From the NCBI GenBank assembly GCA_000697055.1, contig JNDT01001536.1, positions 111,262 through 175,261 on the forward strand: a stretch of 64,000 nt of DNA, in the 5' to 3' direction. Position numbers and translations under genes: made by a program. Under the pieces are notes generated by a model that saw nothing but the letters and a program-made list of their open reading frames with translations, searched no databases and was not told the DNA's origin. Origin of the DNA: Saksenaea vasiformis B4078 (taxonomy: Eukaryota > Mucoromycota > Mucoromycetes > Mucorales > Saksenaeaceae). Shown piece after piece: positions 13,952 to 27,163 of this stretch. Position 1 is the first letter of the stretch. Every line of letters begins with the position of its first letter.

Positions 13952-15862
13952 ACATCATAAACTATGGCCTCAATCATAACCCATAGCTAATGCTATATTT
14001 TTTTTCCTTTTTTTTTTTTTTTACACAGGTATATGCAATAAAGTTGCCTCCCAAAAAAATTTACTTCATATAGATTAGCTTACTAAGTTTAGCTACTTTG
14101 CAATTCACGGGGTTTTACTTGCGCTCGTCTTTTTCGGGGGGCCGCCGCGCACATACACAGACGTTTATCCATTTGCATCCTAATTCCGTCGTCGAGATCT
14201 CAGCCATCAGATCGACGTATATTCAAATTCTAAGTTAAAAATGGGTACTTAGCGATCTGCAGGGAAATTGCAGCGAAGTAAAAAAAAAAAAAATGCAGGC
14301 GTGTCGATATTCATTTCAATGGCAGACGAAAGCAATGGAGTGAGAACGCATACTGCATTACCCTTTTTTTTTCTTGTGCTCAGCACGTCTGTGTTACCCG
14401 AATGGAAAACGGATACCTCGTCCAGTACAGATATAGCATGGTTGAAAAAAATATTTATTACGGGGTCAAGATAGATGTACTTTCTATTGGTTCGGTTGAT
14501 AGGAAAGGTATATAGCGATATAATCATGTTACAATGCCGCAAGAAAATTTCTTCATGACAAGTATTTCAAAGTACAAGCTCTTCGTACTTGCAGACAGAC
14601 AGACAACATCATTAATCTTATGTTGGGATAGAACTGGACGCCCAGCAATGTGTATCATTTCCAATGGATACAAGGGATATGGGTAGGTGCCACCTTTCAT
14701 GCGCCATAACGCTTGCAGAAAATGGTCGGGGTTAAGGCGATTTTCTGGATATTTGTTTCTCATCCTTCGAAAGTTTCTTTTGGAGTCTCAATGAAGTAGT
14801 TTGAGGGAGTGGAAGCAAATCAACTACGGCTTCCTGTTTTACAGTCATTTATTCAAAGGAGTGACACGTTTAGACATGTGTTGTTTTGCAATATTCTTCT
14901 TCTTCTTCTTCTTCTTCTTTTTCTTCTCTATTTTCTTTGCAGAGTGTACTTCTTCGGCATTGGCTGTAGATTTTGGGTTAGATACTGAGCTTCCTTGCTT
15001 GAGTTACAAAGGAGGTGATACGAACCAGGATGATTTGGATAGCAAATACAAATCCCGATGATGGAGCATAGCCACAATGTGGGATGGTTACCCCCTAATA
15101 CTTTATGTTCAGCAACAATGGCACAGCTACTATCTATTGTCATGTACATACAAAGAATTAAGTTCTTGGCACACCTTGATAGGTTAAGGAGTAACTAGCT
15201 CTACCAGCAACATGTGAAGTGCCTCATTTATGCCTTGACCGCGTAGCAATTTTCTCCACCAGGGACGAAACTTTCATTACTTGCAGACACTACAAGTACG
15301 TCTGTCTCTGTCTGTCTGGTTTAGCCAATGCTTTATCAAAGTTAATTGTGTAGTAGTCGTAGGAAAAAAAAGATGTAATTGATATATTGTAGTTCCGCCG
15401 AAATGAGTCTATTTCTTGGTCATTGGTACCAGCATGGAGTCGTTGTGATGATCTCTATGAAAAAGAACGAAAGTTGTGGTCTTTGAATGAACGTTTCTGA
15501 CATGAAATATACAAGTTGTGCTTCTCGTCATAATGTTTGCAGAAAGCGTTACCAAAGCCACAGCCAGATAAACCAAGGAAGCTCTGCCAAAGTGACATGG
15601 GTTTGAGTTCGAGGCATCAAAAGGCCTTTCTTGGGAAATGAGGCATTTGGCACGCCTTTCAGAAATGAGATGCCTGAGAAGCACTATCACTATTCTGAAG
15701 GTAGCCGCACGCTATTGTTGTAGAAAAGAATATGTCAAAAAGTGCTTGAAACGTTGAAGCACATTCTCTCTGTGTGACTGTAGACCCTCATTGAGAAGAG
15801 GAAAAAAAAAAAAAAAGAAAGAAAGGCAGCATTCTGGGGTGGCATAATAACACGTTCTAGCG
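13952..15862. other. Intergenic region with unassigned ORF fragments
   Basis: There is no supportable gene. It holds T/A runs, a TTC microsatellite (about 14894-14918), and minus-strand ORF fragments at 14524-14763, 14928-15149 and 15409-15690 that lack known motifs. A GACA-rich run near 14595 and a GTCT-rich run near 15305 face each other across these fragments. Confidence 0.5.
14894..14918. repeat. TTC trinucleotide microsatellite
   Basis: Eight or so consecutive TTC units are visible directly, in non-coding DNA. Confidence 0.8.
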
Positions 15863-17955
<2,093 letters not shown>

Positions 17956-18096
17956 TGGCTCAGCTCTCGAACCGTAATCTTACAACCAACCTAGTTAAAA
18001 GAAAAATGCCAGATAAAACATTTCAAAGAAAAACAAAGAGAATATTCATTTGCAGAACTCGAATTGTCTATAGCTTGTAAAAAATTTTGGGTAAAT

Positions 18097-18832
18097 CTAA
18101 ACGTAGGTAAACTTTCTTGAGTCCAGCTCTAGCGTGACAGGTCCTAAAGAAAGCAACTTAATATAATATAACAAGTTTACCGCTAGTCATTTACCATCAT
18201 TCGCAATATCTACGAGCATCATAGCGCCAAATACGCCATCTATAGTGCGAACATGAGTTTCGTGCTGCGGTAGCTACGGGGGCGGGGGAAAGTACCTTGA
18301 ATTTTAGAAGGATCGTACGCTGTACCCAATTTGTGGAGGAACTGCTTATACATCTCTTTAGCGTTGTCGGTTTTCATGGCAGCATGGAAATCCGGCTTAT
18401 TGCCTATGTCTGTGGATGAATAAGGGGGAGAAAAAAAAGAGGAATTGTCATTGTACCTTTGGCGGTTTTGCCCTGAAGTGTAAACTGAGACACTAGAAAG
18501 TAGAATCCATTAAGTAACAATTGTATGTCCAGAAACTCTTTTCAACGCACCACAAAGAATCTCGAGACCGAGATCTTTTGTACTCTTCTTCCACATGGCA
18601 CCTGTACTCTCGTCGTCGAAAACACGGAGATTGACAATCTTGTTAACCATGTAATCAATGTCCTTCTCAGTATCATCCGTAGCAATGCCAACTAAGACAC
18701 ACACGCCTTTCTGAATCGAGCCGACGACGACATTGTCCACTGCGACAAGAATTCAGCAACAGTAATTTCCATCTTGGTTTTCCACCGACCTGTAACACTA
18801 GCCCTTGCTACCCTTTGAAGTACGGCCCTCAT
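18097..18832 (-). CDS. DTD1: D-aminoacyl-tRNA deacylase (DTD)
   Basis: Six exons on the minus strand (18790-18832, 18551-18739, 18457-18492, 18296-18409, 18195-18239, 18097-18143) encode 157 residues, close to the family's usual 150. The enzyme hydrolyses D-amino acids from mischarged tRNA in the cytosol. The start [15 protein letters not shown], the core [11 protein letters not shown] and MWKKS, the active-site segment SQFTLQGK, the NKPDFHAAM stretch, and the C-terminal motif [11 protein letters not shown] fit the family throughout. Without the last intron the protein would stop at NDGK, so removal of that intron (18144-18194) is needed to complete the substrate-binding NGPVT-type loop. It is convergent with DED1. 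Confidence 0.93.
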
Positions 18833-20287
18833 CGTGTGCTATCCTTCAAGAATAGTTCCAGCCTGGGCAGCGGGGTCCTAAAAAACGGTGGGGGAATCAA
18901 CAGCCACCCGTTGAGACGGAGGAGGGTTAGTACTACTACTCTTCACTCTGTCTCTCTCTCTCTTTGAAATTTTCGTCGCGATAAACATCTGTTGTTTCGT
19001 TGTTGTATATTCCCTGATCGTCGATCCAAAAAGAAAAAAAAAGAACGGAGACGGGTGGCAGGGGTTCTCTGCATTAAGCAAGTCTTCCGTGCAAATTTCT
19101 GGAGGATAATTGCGTAAAGAAGGGGAAGGAAGGGGGCGATTGGATGATAGATACATACATACGTTTTTGTAAGGTAAAAAAAGAAAGTTGAACTGTTTAG
19201 ACGACAAAAATCTAGTTTATGATGGTTGTATAATTCATTGACCGCTCTCGTTTGCATGCATTCGGTGCATGTGTTCGTACACCAAGAACCTTCTGCATTA
19301 ACCCACGCGGTTCAGTATGCCAAAACACAAACATTCGTCGGCTGCAGGAGAAAAAGAGAAAGAATAGAGAGAGAGAATGAGAGAGAGAAAAAGAGAAGGT
19401 ATAGGGGATGATAGTAAAGAAATACATAATTATCACCCCACACACCCACACCCACATAACGAGTGATTTCTACTGTGCTCAGACATCAAGAGACAGCAAG
19501 GTTCAATACTTTTCTACCTTTTTGAGTCACGTTGATGAGCCTGTTTTCCGTTACTCCTCCTCCTTCTCCTCCTCTTTACTCCAGCTAAATTAAACTAAGG
19601 AAGAAAAGACTATAAAGCCTTGGTAACACTCTTTCGATGTATATGCATCTCACTGTCTGTGCCCCTGCCATGTATGCCTGTGCGAGGAAAAAAAAAAAGG
19701 GAGCATGACATGTGTTCTTACATATCTTTTTTTCTTTTCGAAACAGTAATTCGTTGTCATCATAATAGAACGATAGCCTACATTTTCTTTTTTTGTTTAT
19801 TCTTGTTCTAATTCTAAAATCGTGATCTACAGTACGTCTCTAAGGTAAAAAATCTACTTTTCTGTTTAAAGAGTAGGACATTTAGCTTGTTGCACGAGGC
19901 TACTTTTTGCCCTCTCTTTTCCTCCTCCCCCTTTCCGCTCTAACCGGTGATGGTATAGGACCAAAAAAAGGGGTTGCTACTCTCCCGTTTCCTTGAGCTT
20001 GTCTATCAAGGCACAGTGTAGTACACACACATCCATACTATGAATGATGCATAGCCAAAAAAAAAAAAAAAACTCAGAGATGGTGAAAAAGATAACCAGA
20101 GGATGCGTTAGCACGACTTTTCCGGTCGCCCTTGCCTCCTTAGCTACAGCCTCCCTCGGTAAACACCGCTTTCCATTAGGTATCTCCTGAATAGAATAGA
20201 CAAAAAAAGTATAAATAGGAAGATCTCTAACTTGCCAGCAAAACCTCATTCCACATCTTTCCAGTGTTCTTCTTCTAATAATCAAAC
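18833..20287. other. Intergenic region with purine and CA tracts
   Basis: No gene was seen. It contains a GA-rich purine tract (about 19345-19397), a CACACCC run (about 19436-19456) and several T runs. The right end holds the promoter of the secreted protein gene. Confidence 0.55.
20210..20217 (+). promoter_or_regulatory. TATA box of the secreted repeat protein gene
   Basis: TATAAATA stands 71 bases before the ATG at 20288, in an otherwise ordinary leader. The spacing fits a TATA-driven, probably strongly expressed gene. Confidence 0.6.
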
Positions 20288-20899
20288 ATGCGATTCAACT
20301 TCATTGCCCTTTCCGTTGCTGTCTGCCTCTTCGCCCCCTCCCAAGCCGCTCCTATTGATGCACTTGGCACTACCGTTGCACCCGCGGTCAACACAGACGC
20401 TGTCACTGGCGCAGTTCCCCAAGCTATGGCGACCACCGGTGCCGATGCCGTTGGAGAGAAGGTCGGCGCTGCCGTCGAAAAGCGCGACGGTGTTGCCACA
20501 GTCGATAAAACAGACGTTGGCGTTGATAACTTGCCCGCCGGAACCGGTCCCGTTGGTGTCAGCACTGGACAGCCCATCGATACCGCCAACGTCGCATCTA
20601 TCGCCGATGCCAAGCCTCTCAGACGCAGAGACATTAGTGACGTTCACACACTCAATGTTGACAAGTCTCCAGTTGCCAGCAATAACGCCAACAACAACAG
20701 AATCCTCAATGGTGCCAACGTCCTCAGCGGAAACACCATCAACCCTTCCGTGAACGCCGAAAACGTCGCTAACCCCAAGGTCGACAAGAGCGTTAACCCA
20801 GACACCGTTGCGAAAGTTGACAAGAGCGCAAACCCTTACGCAGACGCTAAGGTCGACAAGACCGGCAACGTCCTCTCCAAAGACGGTAGCCGCGATTAA
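20288..20899 (+). CDS. Secreted repeat protein with dibasic processing sites
   Basis: A single exon encodes 203 residues; I do not recognise the family. Residues 1-20 form a clear signal peptide with a cleavage site before APIDALG. The rest is Ala/Val/Asp/Asn-rich, has no cysteine after the signal peptide, and lacks a membrane segment. Dibasic sites typical of Kex2 processing occur at VEKR/DGVA (about residue 67) and LRRR/DISD (about 117). Variants of a VDK[ST] unit recur along the chain, closely spaced near the end (KVDKSVNP, KVDKSANP, KVDKTGN). This fits a Kex2-processed secreted peptide precursor or a wall-associated protein; both readings are inference. Codon use is C-ending and strongly biased, suggesting high expression, and a TATA box lies upstream. 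Confidence 0.8.
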   Translation: MRFNFIALSVAVCLFAPSQAAPIDALGTTVAPAVNTDAVTGAVPQAMATTGADAVGEKVGAAVEKRDGVATVDKTDVGVDNLPAGTGPVGVSTGQPIDTANVASIADAKPLRRRDISDVHTLNVDKSPVASNNANNNRILNGANVLSGNTINPSVNAENVANPKVDKSVNPDTVAKVDKSANPYADAKVDKTGNVLSKDGSRD

Positions 20900-21486
20900 A
20901 TTCTATATCGCGCCTTCAAGCCGATACGCGCCTAAACCGATAAGGGCGAGTCATTAAAATTGATAATAGTAATAATAGTATTTGGAATAAATGTTTGCGT
21001 CAACTAGATGTCCTTTTACGCTCAAGCCGAAGTGCATTTAGCGCAGAAAAGTGATGTGTCTTTTGCAGGTGAAAAGTGATTTATTTTGCATCAATCCAAG
21101 CAATAGTTCGTACCTGAGTAAGACCAGTTTTGCATGAAAGCGCTTCAGTGATGGTCTTTCACTATCCCTTCGGAAGCAGTAAAAAATGTCTCCAGGCAAG
21201 GAAGATGTTTCATGGAAGCAAGAACATCGTTTTTGCATTGAGATGCTTCAATGATGATTTTTTTTTCGGTATCTTTTAAACATGAAAGTTGTAGAGAGAA
21301 TATAAAAAAAGCAGGACTTATTTTTCTTTCTAACGACGCCATGTATTTGCGTTGTCTCGATCAGAAGCTTCCGGTCTGTCGGCTACTATTGTGTGGGGAG
21401 AAAACCACGTGGATGTTACATTCACGCTGACTAGCATTATTTAATACAAGGGAAATCCGCCGTTCCTTCTTTGTTCTTCTTCAACC
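20900..21486. other. Intergenic region with degenerate direct repeats
   Basis: There is no gene. Two imperfect 28-base copies (TTTTGCATGAAAGCGCTTCAG near 21130 and TTTTGCATTGAGATGCTTCAA near 21230) lie 100 bases apart. They resemble units in the repeat field near 41 kb. Confidence 0.5.
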
Positions 21487-23991
21487 ATGCCTTTTGAATT
21501 ACCATCACAAAAAGCTACGTCAGATAGTGGCTTCTTACAAGTAAACCCCCCCCCCCTTCCTTTAGCAGAGAATTCTTGATAGCTCAACAGATCATAACAC
21601 CAGGAACCACCCACGTTGAAAAATCAATACGAAGACGACCTAGTTTTCCAGCATGTTTTACGTCGTCTTTTGCCACCCACCGTCTTGCAACAAATTGAAC
21701 CTGATCTTCGTCGCTTTGGTGATCGGGTCATAGGCGGTAAGGAAATGCAGACGCCATGATTGTAAGCTCACATGCTGTCACTGTAGACATTGCCGCCATG
21801 GGCGATGATGTTGAAAATCCTAATCATTACCCACGTCTACGACAGTACGACGCATGGTGCAGGTAGGCAAACGATCTAGTTTACATTCGTACTAAGTTGT
21901 CTGTTAGACGAGTGGACGAGATTCAAGTAGCCAATGGCTGGAAACAGTTAAACGATGTCGCAGCCGAAGAAGGGTAAACCACGAACACGCTACATGAATA
22001 ACTCTCTCCTTACTTTTGCTTTTTTACATGGATATAAAGACTCGTTGCTATCGGTTACGAAAGAAAATTTAACGAGCATTCTCGTCTTTATCAATTTGCA
22101 AAGCAGTACCTGTACGCGCCGTCGTCTTCCATGTATTCCTGTCCCTTGTCGATGACCGGTAAAATCGTTTAAGCATTGGCTTGTGTAACCTCCTAGTAAC
22201 CTCTTTGCAGACGGAGCAGCTCGCGTGCTGGAGCTTTTGGGAACGGAAAAGATGAAGGATACCTATTATACCCGCCTTACCAGGTAATCTATAGAGAATA
22301 CATAAAATGGGAATTTATGTTTCGGTTTAGTCGCGATCCCAAGTTGTTCTGGACAAGTGGACAATGGATGACGGAGAGGCCAGGTGGCAGTGATGTTGGT
22401 AAGCTTTCCTATTGCTCGCTCTCTCCCTCTTGTTGTCTGCATATGCATTTTTAACTCATTGTATTCTGCTTAGGCAAAAGTGAGACCCAAGCTGAACTGG
22501 TGGATAAGGCAAACAACCTGTGGAAAGTAAGCGGATTCAAATGGTTTTCTAGCGCCACGACAGCAGATATGACCATGCTATTGGCAAGGACCATTGATCC
22601 CGAGACGGGCTACGTGCAACAGGTTTCTATTATTACTACTGGAGACGTCCAACATGAATGTTCTAAGAAAAAATGGTGTTTAGGGAAGCAGAGGTCTATC
22701 ACTTTATGTGGCTGAAATGCGAAAGCCAGACGGCCAATTGAATGGCGTTCGTGTGCACCGACTAAAGGAAAAGTATGGCACAAAAGGATTACCAACCGCT
22801 GAACTTCAGCTGGATGGCATGGAAGCTCAACTTGTAAGTCATCACCCCTCTTAGGCTTATGCTAAATCAGCTCTAAAGGTCGGAAAACCTGGGCGAGGTG
22901 TGCCAAGCATTGCTTCCATTTTGAATATTACACGTATTTATGCATGCTTGGGTGTGGTATCAGCACTTCGACGTAGTCTTGCCATTGCCAAAGATTACGC
23001 TAAGAAACGTCAGGTAGAACAAACTTTTGCTGGAGCTTTCTCCACTTTGATTTAACATTCCACTGGCAGGTCTTTTCGAAAGATCTAGACAAGATCCCGT
23101 TGCATATCACTACACTGGTTCAGCTGGAGCTTGTTTTCCGTGCAAGTGTCCAAATTGCGTTTTATGAGATCCAATTGTTAGGTCGAACAGAATGTCTGAA
23201 GGATAGCCAAGAAGACGCGAAAATGCTTCGTTTTCTGACTCCCATTGCCAAAGCTTATGTGTGCAAAATTGGTGTAAACGCATGTAGTGAAGCAATGGAA
23301 GCTCTCGGTGGTCAGGTAAATAAATTAGATACCCATCCCGCCAGTTGAACACTAAAAACCCCCACGTTTTGTCTTAGGGTTACATGGAGGAGATCGGTAT
23401 TGGTCGTCAATTGAGAGACGCTCAGGTCAATACTATCTGGGAAGGCACAACCAATGTGCTGTCGATGGATGTTATTCGTGTACTCCGCGAAACAAAGGGA
23501 GCTGCGTTGGATACATTTGAACAAGTAAAGAAAAAAAACAAAAGAATCCATTTGTTCCTGGGATGTGTTCTAACCAATGAGCGTAGGTTGTTTCGGATAA
23601 GCTCGACCGTGCTCAGTCCTCGTCGGGCTTGCGGGGATCGGGAGCCACTCAAATTCGTCATGCATTGCGAAATATTCGTCATTTTGTCACCATAGCGTCA
23701 CCCAGCCAATTAGAAGCCGGTGCCCGTCAGCTCACCTTCGCCCTGGGTCGCGTGCTTGCCGGAGTTTTATTAATTGAACAAGCAGCGTGGGCTGTGGAGA
23801 ACAAGGTGCCCGGCTGGGAAGAAGATATTAGCGTAGCAGAACGTTGGTGTTCCGATCGTGAATTCACCGAGGCGATTCCTTTGGCTAGCAATGAGTCCAT
23901 TTTGGAAGGTAAAAAGTGAACATGAACATTCATAATCTCATGATTTCAAGTAGAAGCCAAAATTGTCTTTGGTTCCCATGCTAAACTTTGA
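21487..23991 (+). CDS. AidB/ACAD11-type acyl-CoA dehydrogenase, predicted peroxisomal
   Basis: Fourteen exons encode 591 residues: 21487-21540, 21604-21736, 21787-21862, 21908-21973, 22040-22158, 22211-22283, 22331-22398, 22474-22622, 22684-22833, 22879-23013, 23070-23315, 23378-23524, 23587-23908, 23954-23991. It is a FAD-dependent acyl-CoA dehydrogenase family member. The FAD/substrate core shows YSCPLSMTDGAARVLELLG, WMTERPGGSDVG, the AidB-like HRLKEKYGTKGLPTAEL and ITRIYACLGVVSALRRS. The C-terminal catalytic region shows EALGGQGYMEEIGIGRQLRD and WEGTTNVLSMDV. If the last intron (23909-23953) is spliced the protein ends SHAKL, a PTS1-type peroxisomal signal. If retained, it ends GKK and lacks it. 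The exact substrate is unknown. It is convergent with the cystathionine gamma-lyase gene. Confidence 0.88.
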
Positions 23992-24133
23992 ATTCGCGAA
24001 TAAAAAAAAGTTCGTTGCGCTCTCTATGGAACTGTTTTTATTATATATTTTTTATACACAACATGACAGAAAATGAAACGAAACAAAAGGGAATAGAATG
24101 AATACAACTGAACGAATCTTTTTTTTTCTTTTT

Positions 24134-25429
24134 TTACAAGTATGCCTTATCCAAAGCTTGTTGGAGATCCTTGATCAAATCCTCCTTGCTTTCAATACCG
24201 ACAGACATACGGACCAAGGTATCGGTGATGCCCAATGCAGCACGATCTTCAGGGCTGACAGCACCGTGGGTCATAATGGCAGGCACCTCAACAAGCGACT
24301 CGACACCACCAAGGGATTCAGCCAATGTGATGTATTGCAAGTTGCTCAGCAGCTTGTTGACATTATCAAGAGTACCCTTGACACGGAAAGAAATCATACC
24401 ACCAAAACCACGTTGTTGACGCTTGGCAAGTTCGTGCTGAGGATGGGATGGAAGACCGGGGTAAATAACTTCTTCGATATGTTCGTTCTTTTCCAAGAAA
24501 GCGGCAAGAGCCTTTGCGTTCTCTTCATGACGTTGCATACGGATCTCAAGGGTCATCAAACCACGACGAGCCAAGTAAGAATCAAAGGCAGAGGGAACAG
24601 CACCCATGGAGTTCTGCATGAACTTCAACTTCTCGTAGACAGCTTCATCACTGGTAACAGCAACGCCCATCACAACATCGGAGTGACCGTTGATGTATTT
24701 GGTGACAGAGTGAACAACAACGTCAGCACCCAATGCAAGAGGGTTCTGGAAGTAAGGGCTCATGAAGGTATTGTCGACAACCAAGAGAGCACCATGAGCA
24801 TGTGCGTAATCGGCAATGGCACGAATATCGATAATACGGAGAGTAGGGTTTGTAGGCGATTCAACCCAGACAAGCTAATTTGTTTCTGTGTCAGATCTTC
24901 TCCTGTTTCTCCGTCCATATTTTTTTTTGTTTTTCTTACCTTTGTGTTGGGCTTGAAGTAGCTTTTGATGTTGGCAGCGTTACCAAGATTAACAAAGTCA
25001 GCCTCGACACCGTTGTGAACGGCAACCTTGGTGAAGTAACGGTAGGTACCACCATAGACGTCATTGACGGAAATCAAATGAGAACCAGCATGCAAGGTGT
25101 TCAAGATAGTGGCAGTGACGGACGAACCAGAGGCAAAGGCCAAACCGTACTTGCCACCTTCCAGTGCAGCCACAGCAGTTTCAAAGTTGTGTCGGGTAGG
25201 GTTTCCGGAACGAGAATATTCGTATCCCTGGGAAAAAAAAAGATTTAATGGACCTTATTTTTTATGTATTGTGGGAAAAACTTACAGTGTGGACACCAGC
25301 AGCGGACTGCTTAAAGGTGGTAGACAAAGACAAAGGTGGAATTACAGCACCGGTGACGGGATCAGGCTCCTGACCAGCATGAATAGCACGAGTACCGAAG
25401 CCAGTGGTTTGAACGTTGGAAGGGCTCAT
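24134..25429 (-). CDS. CYS3: Cystathionine gamma-lyase
   Basis: Three exons (25286-25429, 24940-25227, 24134-24874) encode 390 residues, the normal family length. It is a PLP enzyme of transsulfuration that splits cystathionine into cysteine, 2-oxobutyrate and ammonia in the cytosol. Visible motifs are GTRAIHAGQEPDP near the N-terminus, ASGSSVTATIL, NDVYGGTYRYF, DNTFMSPYFQNPLALGAD and the PLP lysine motif SVTKYINGHSDVVMG (K203). The C-terminal half has SLGGVESLVEVPAIMTH, typical of the Cys/Met metabolism PLP family. Codon use is strongly biased, as for a well-expressed gene. Cystathionine gamma-synthase is less likely, because length and N-terminus match the lyase. Confidence 0.93.
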
Positions 25430-27163
25430 AGTAATTGAAAAGTAAAAATTTACAAAAAGGGGGGATTTAGGAATAAAACAATGTTTTGACGGGATGGATC
25501 AAAGATTTTAAATACTTTATTTTTTTTAGCAGTCAGCCGGATCCGCTCATACTCCAGACCGGGCCGGTTCGAACGCCGATATGTCTCATTACTAATTCCC
25601 CGCCCCAGGAACCCAATTGTGTATTTGTCATGGTCTGATCCAGCGTATCTAAATAGGTAAACAAAGAAGCGTAACTTACTTCCTAAAGAGAAACACCTGG
25701 ATTCATGGTCTTGTTATGCTGTTCTACGTAAGATAAGGATGGGTTTGCCTTGACAACGAGGCATGAAGTTTTCTTGGTAAATGCAAGAAAGAAGTGGGAT
25801 CTTCCGTTTGCGGCATGAACAAACAAACTCAGTTGTAGAATAATGTGGAATCATTATTTACATTTCTATCGTCCAAATGCTTATCAAGCAAACAATCTAT
25901 CCGGACATGGGATGGTAATCGTCTCAGATTTGCCACAGCAATTTATTATCCATGTTCTTCAACCTCCGAATAGCCTGTCAAAACATTCATCTGTGCCCCG
26001 CATGCAGATCCTCTGGTATCATTGGTTATGTACTTGGCCATAATAGCTTGAATACAAATGAGTCTTGTTCCACGAATACTCTCTTGATCGTATAGTACAT
26101 CACAGCAGGTAGCTTATATTATGCCGAGTAAATACAGCAATTGTCTCACAAGTATAAGCTTTTTGGTGAGTGTATATCTCAGAACGATTTATGCACAAGA
26201 TAGGAATATCCTTTCACAAAATCAAGGGTTCCTCTTGTAAGCATGCACTTATGCGACAGAGGTAGATAGTCCCATTTACAATCAACGTCGAAAGAATGCG
26301 GAAATTCATTAAACTTTGCTAGTGCACACACGCACATACCGAAATTCCATGTGAACTTTGAAACGGTAAGAGATCAAACGTATAATGTCTTAATTCTACA
26401 CATGATCGAATGGAAACGTTTTTGTGACATGGCACGTAGTCTGGACTTGCACAACGTATAACAAAATTCCCCACAAGTGAATGCCAATTGGCTGACATAG
26501 CTCTAAACCAACGTAGCACAGAAAGGGCATGGCAGCAGATGTGACCATCTCGGGGCTGTTCTAATTAATGTGCCCGTAGTGAACAAGATGGCTTTTATTT
26601 CCTTTTTTGAGTGAACACAGCACACTCTTTTGTTACCAAATTACGCAATCATAGTTCCGCGCCCTAATCCACCAGTGTCATCTTAGCACTACCTCTCCTT
26701 AGTAAGCAAGTTCACTCTACCGAGAAAGTCTACATGCAACGGAGTCGATGTGCTGACCACGTACCGTTGCCAAGTTGAGCCATACCGACGTACCACCCAC
26801 ACCGCACGTGAGACCGAAGCATCGCAGTTCGAGTTGGATATGATGCAGAGCTTAGTAATAACGTCATTCTCTATTCCGCAGTCTAGCACGTTGGCTGTTC
26901 TACATAGACCGAAAGGCGTAGGCGATAAAATTATAGGCATCATTTATAAATACAATGGCGTCACTCCTTTACTGAGAACAGCTTAAACCATGGTCATCTT
27001 TTTTCTCCATAACAAAAAAAAAAAAGAAGAAAAAAGACGGTAGCTATGACAGCCAGGCCAAGGGTTTGCCTCTGATCGGTCTCCATACAAAGCCAGTCAC
27101 CCTCTGTACAGCACTGCACAAAAAAAAAAGTAATTCAGTTCCATGTGTACTGCGACTACAAAA
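25430..27163. other. Intergenic region, no gene seen
   Basis: It holds the CYS3 promoter on the left and the TSR4 promoter on the right. Short ORFs between (25843-26043 plus, 26319-26519 minus, 26750-26986 plus) show no motif and no spliced extension. Confidence 0.5.

Noticed and set aside
18097..18245. D-aminoacyl-tRNA deacylase looked truncated at NDGK
   Set aside because: A further intron with good splice sites restores the full C-terminus.
20232..20753. 173-codon plus-strand ORF overlapping the secreted protein, and antisense ORFs there
   Set aside because: Off-frame shadows created by the C-ending codon bias; only the 20288 frame has a signal peptide and promoter spacing.
24098..24961. 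287-codon plus-strand ORF antisense to cystathionine gamma-lyase
   Set aside because: Shadow frame of a strongly biased gene on the other strand.
25550..25590. GGTTCGAAC resembling a tRNA T-loop
   Set aside because: The flanking bases cannot form the T stem and no cloverleaf fits.
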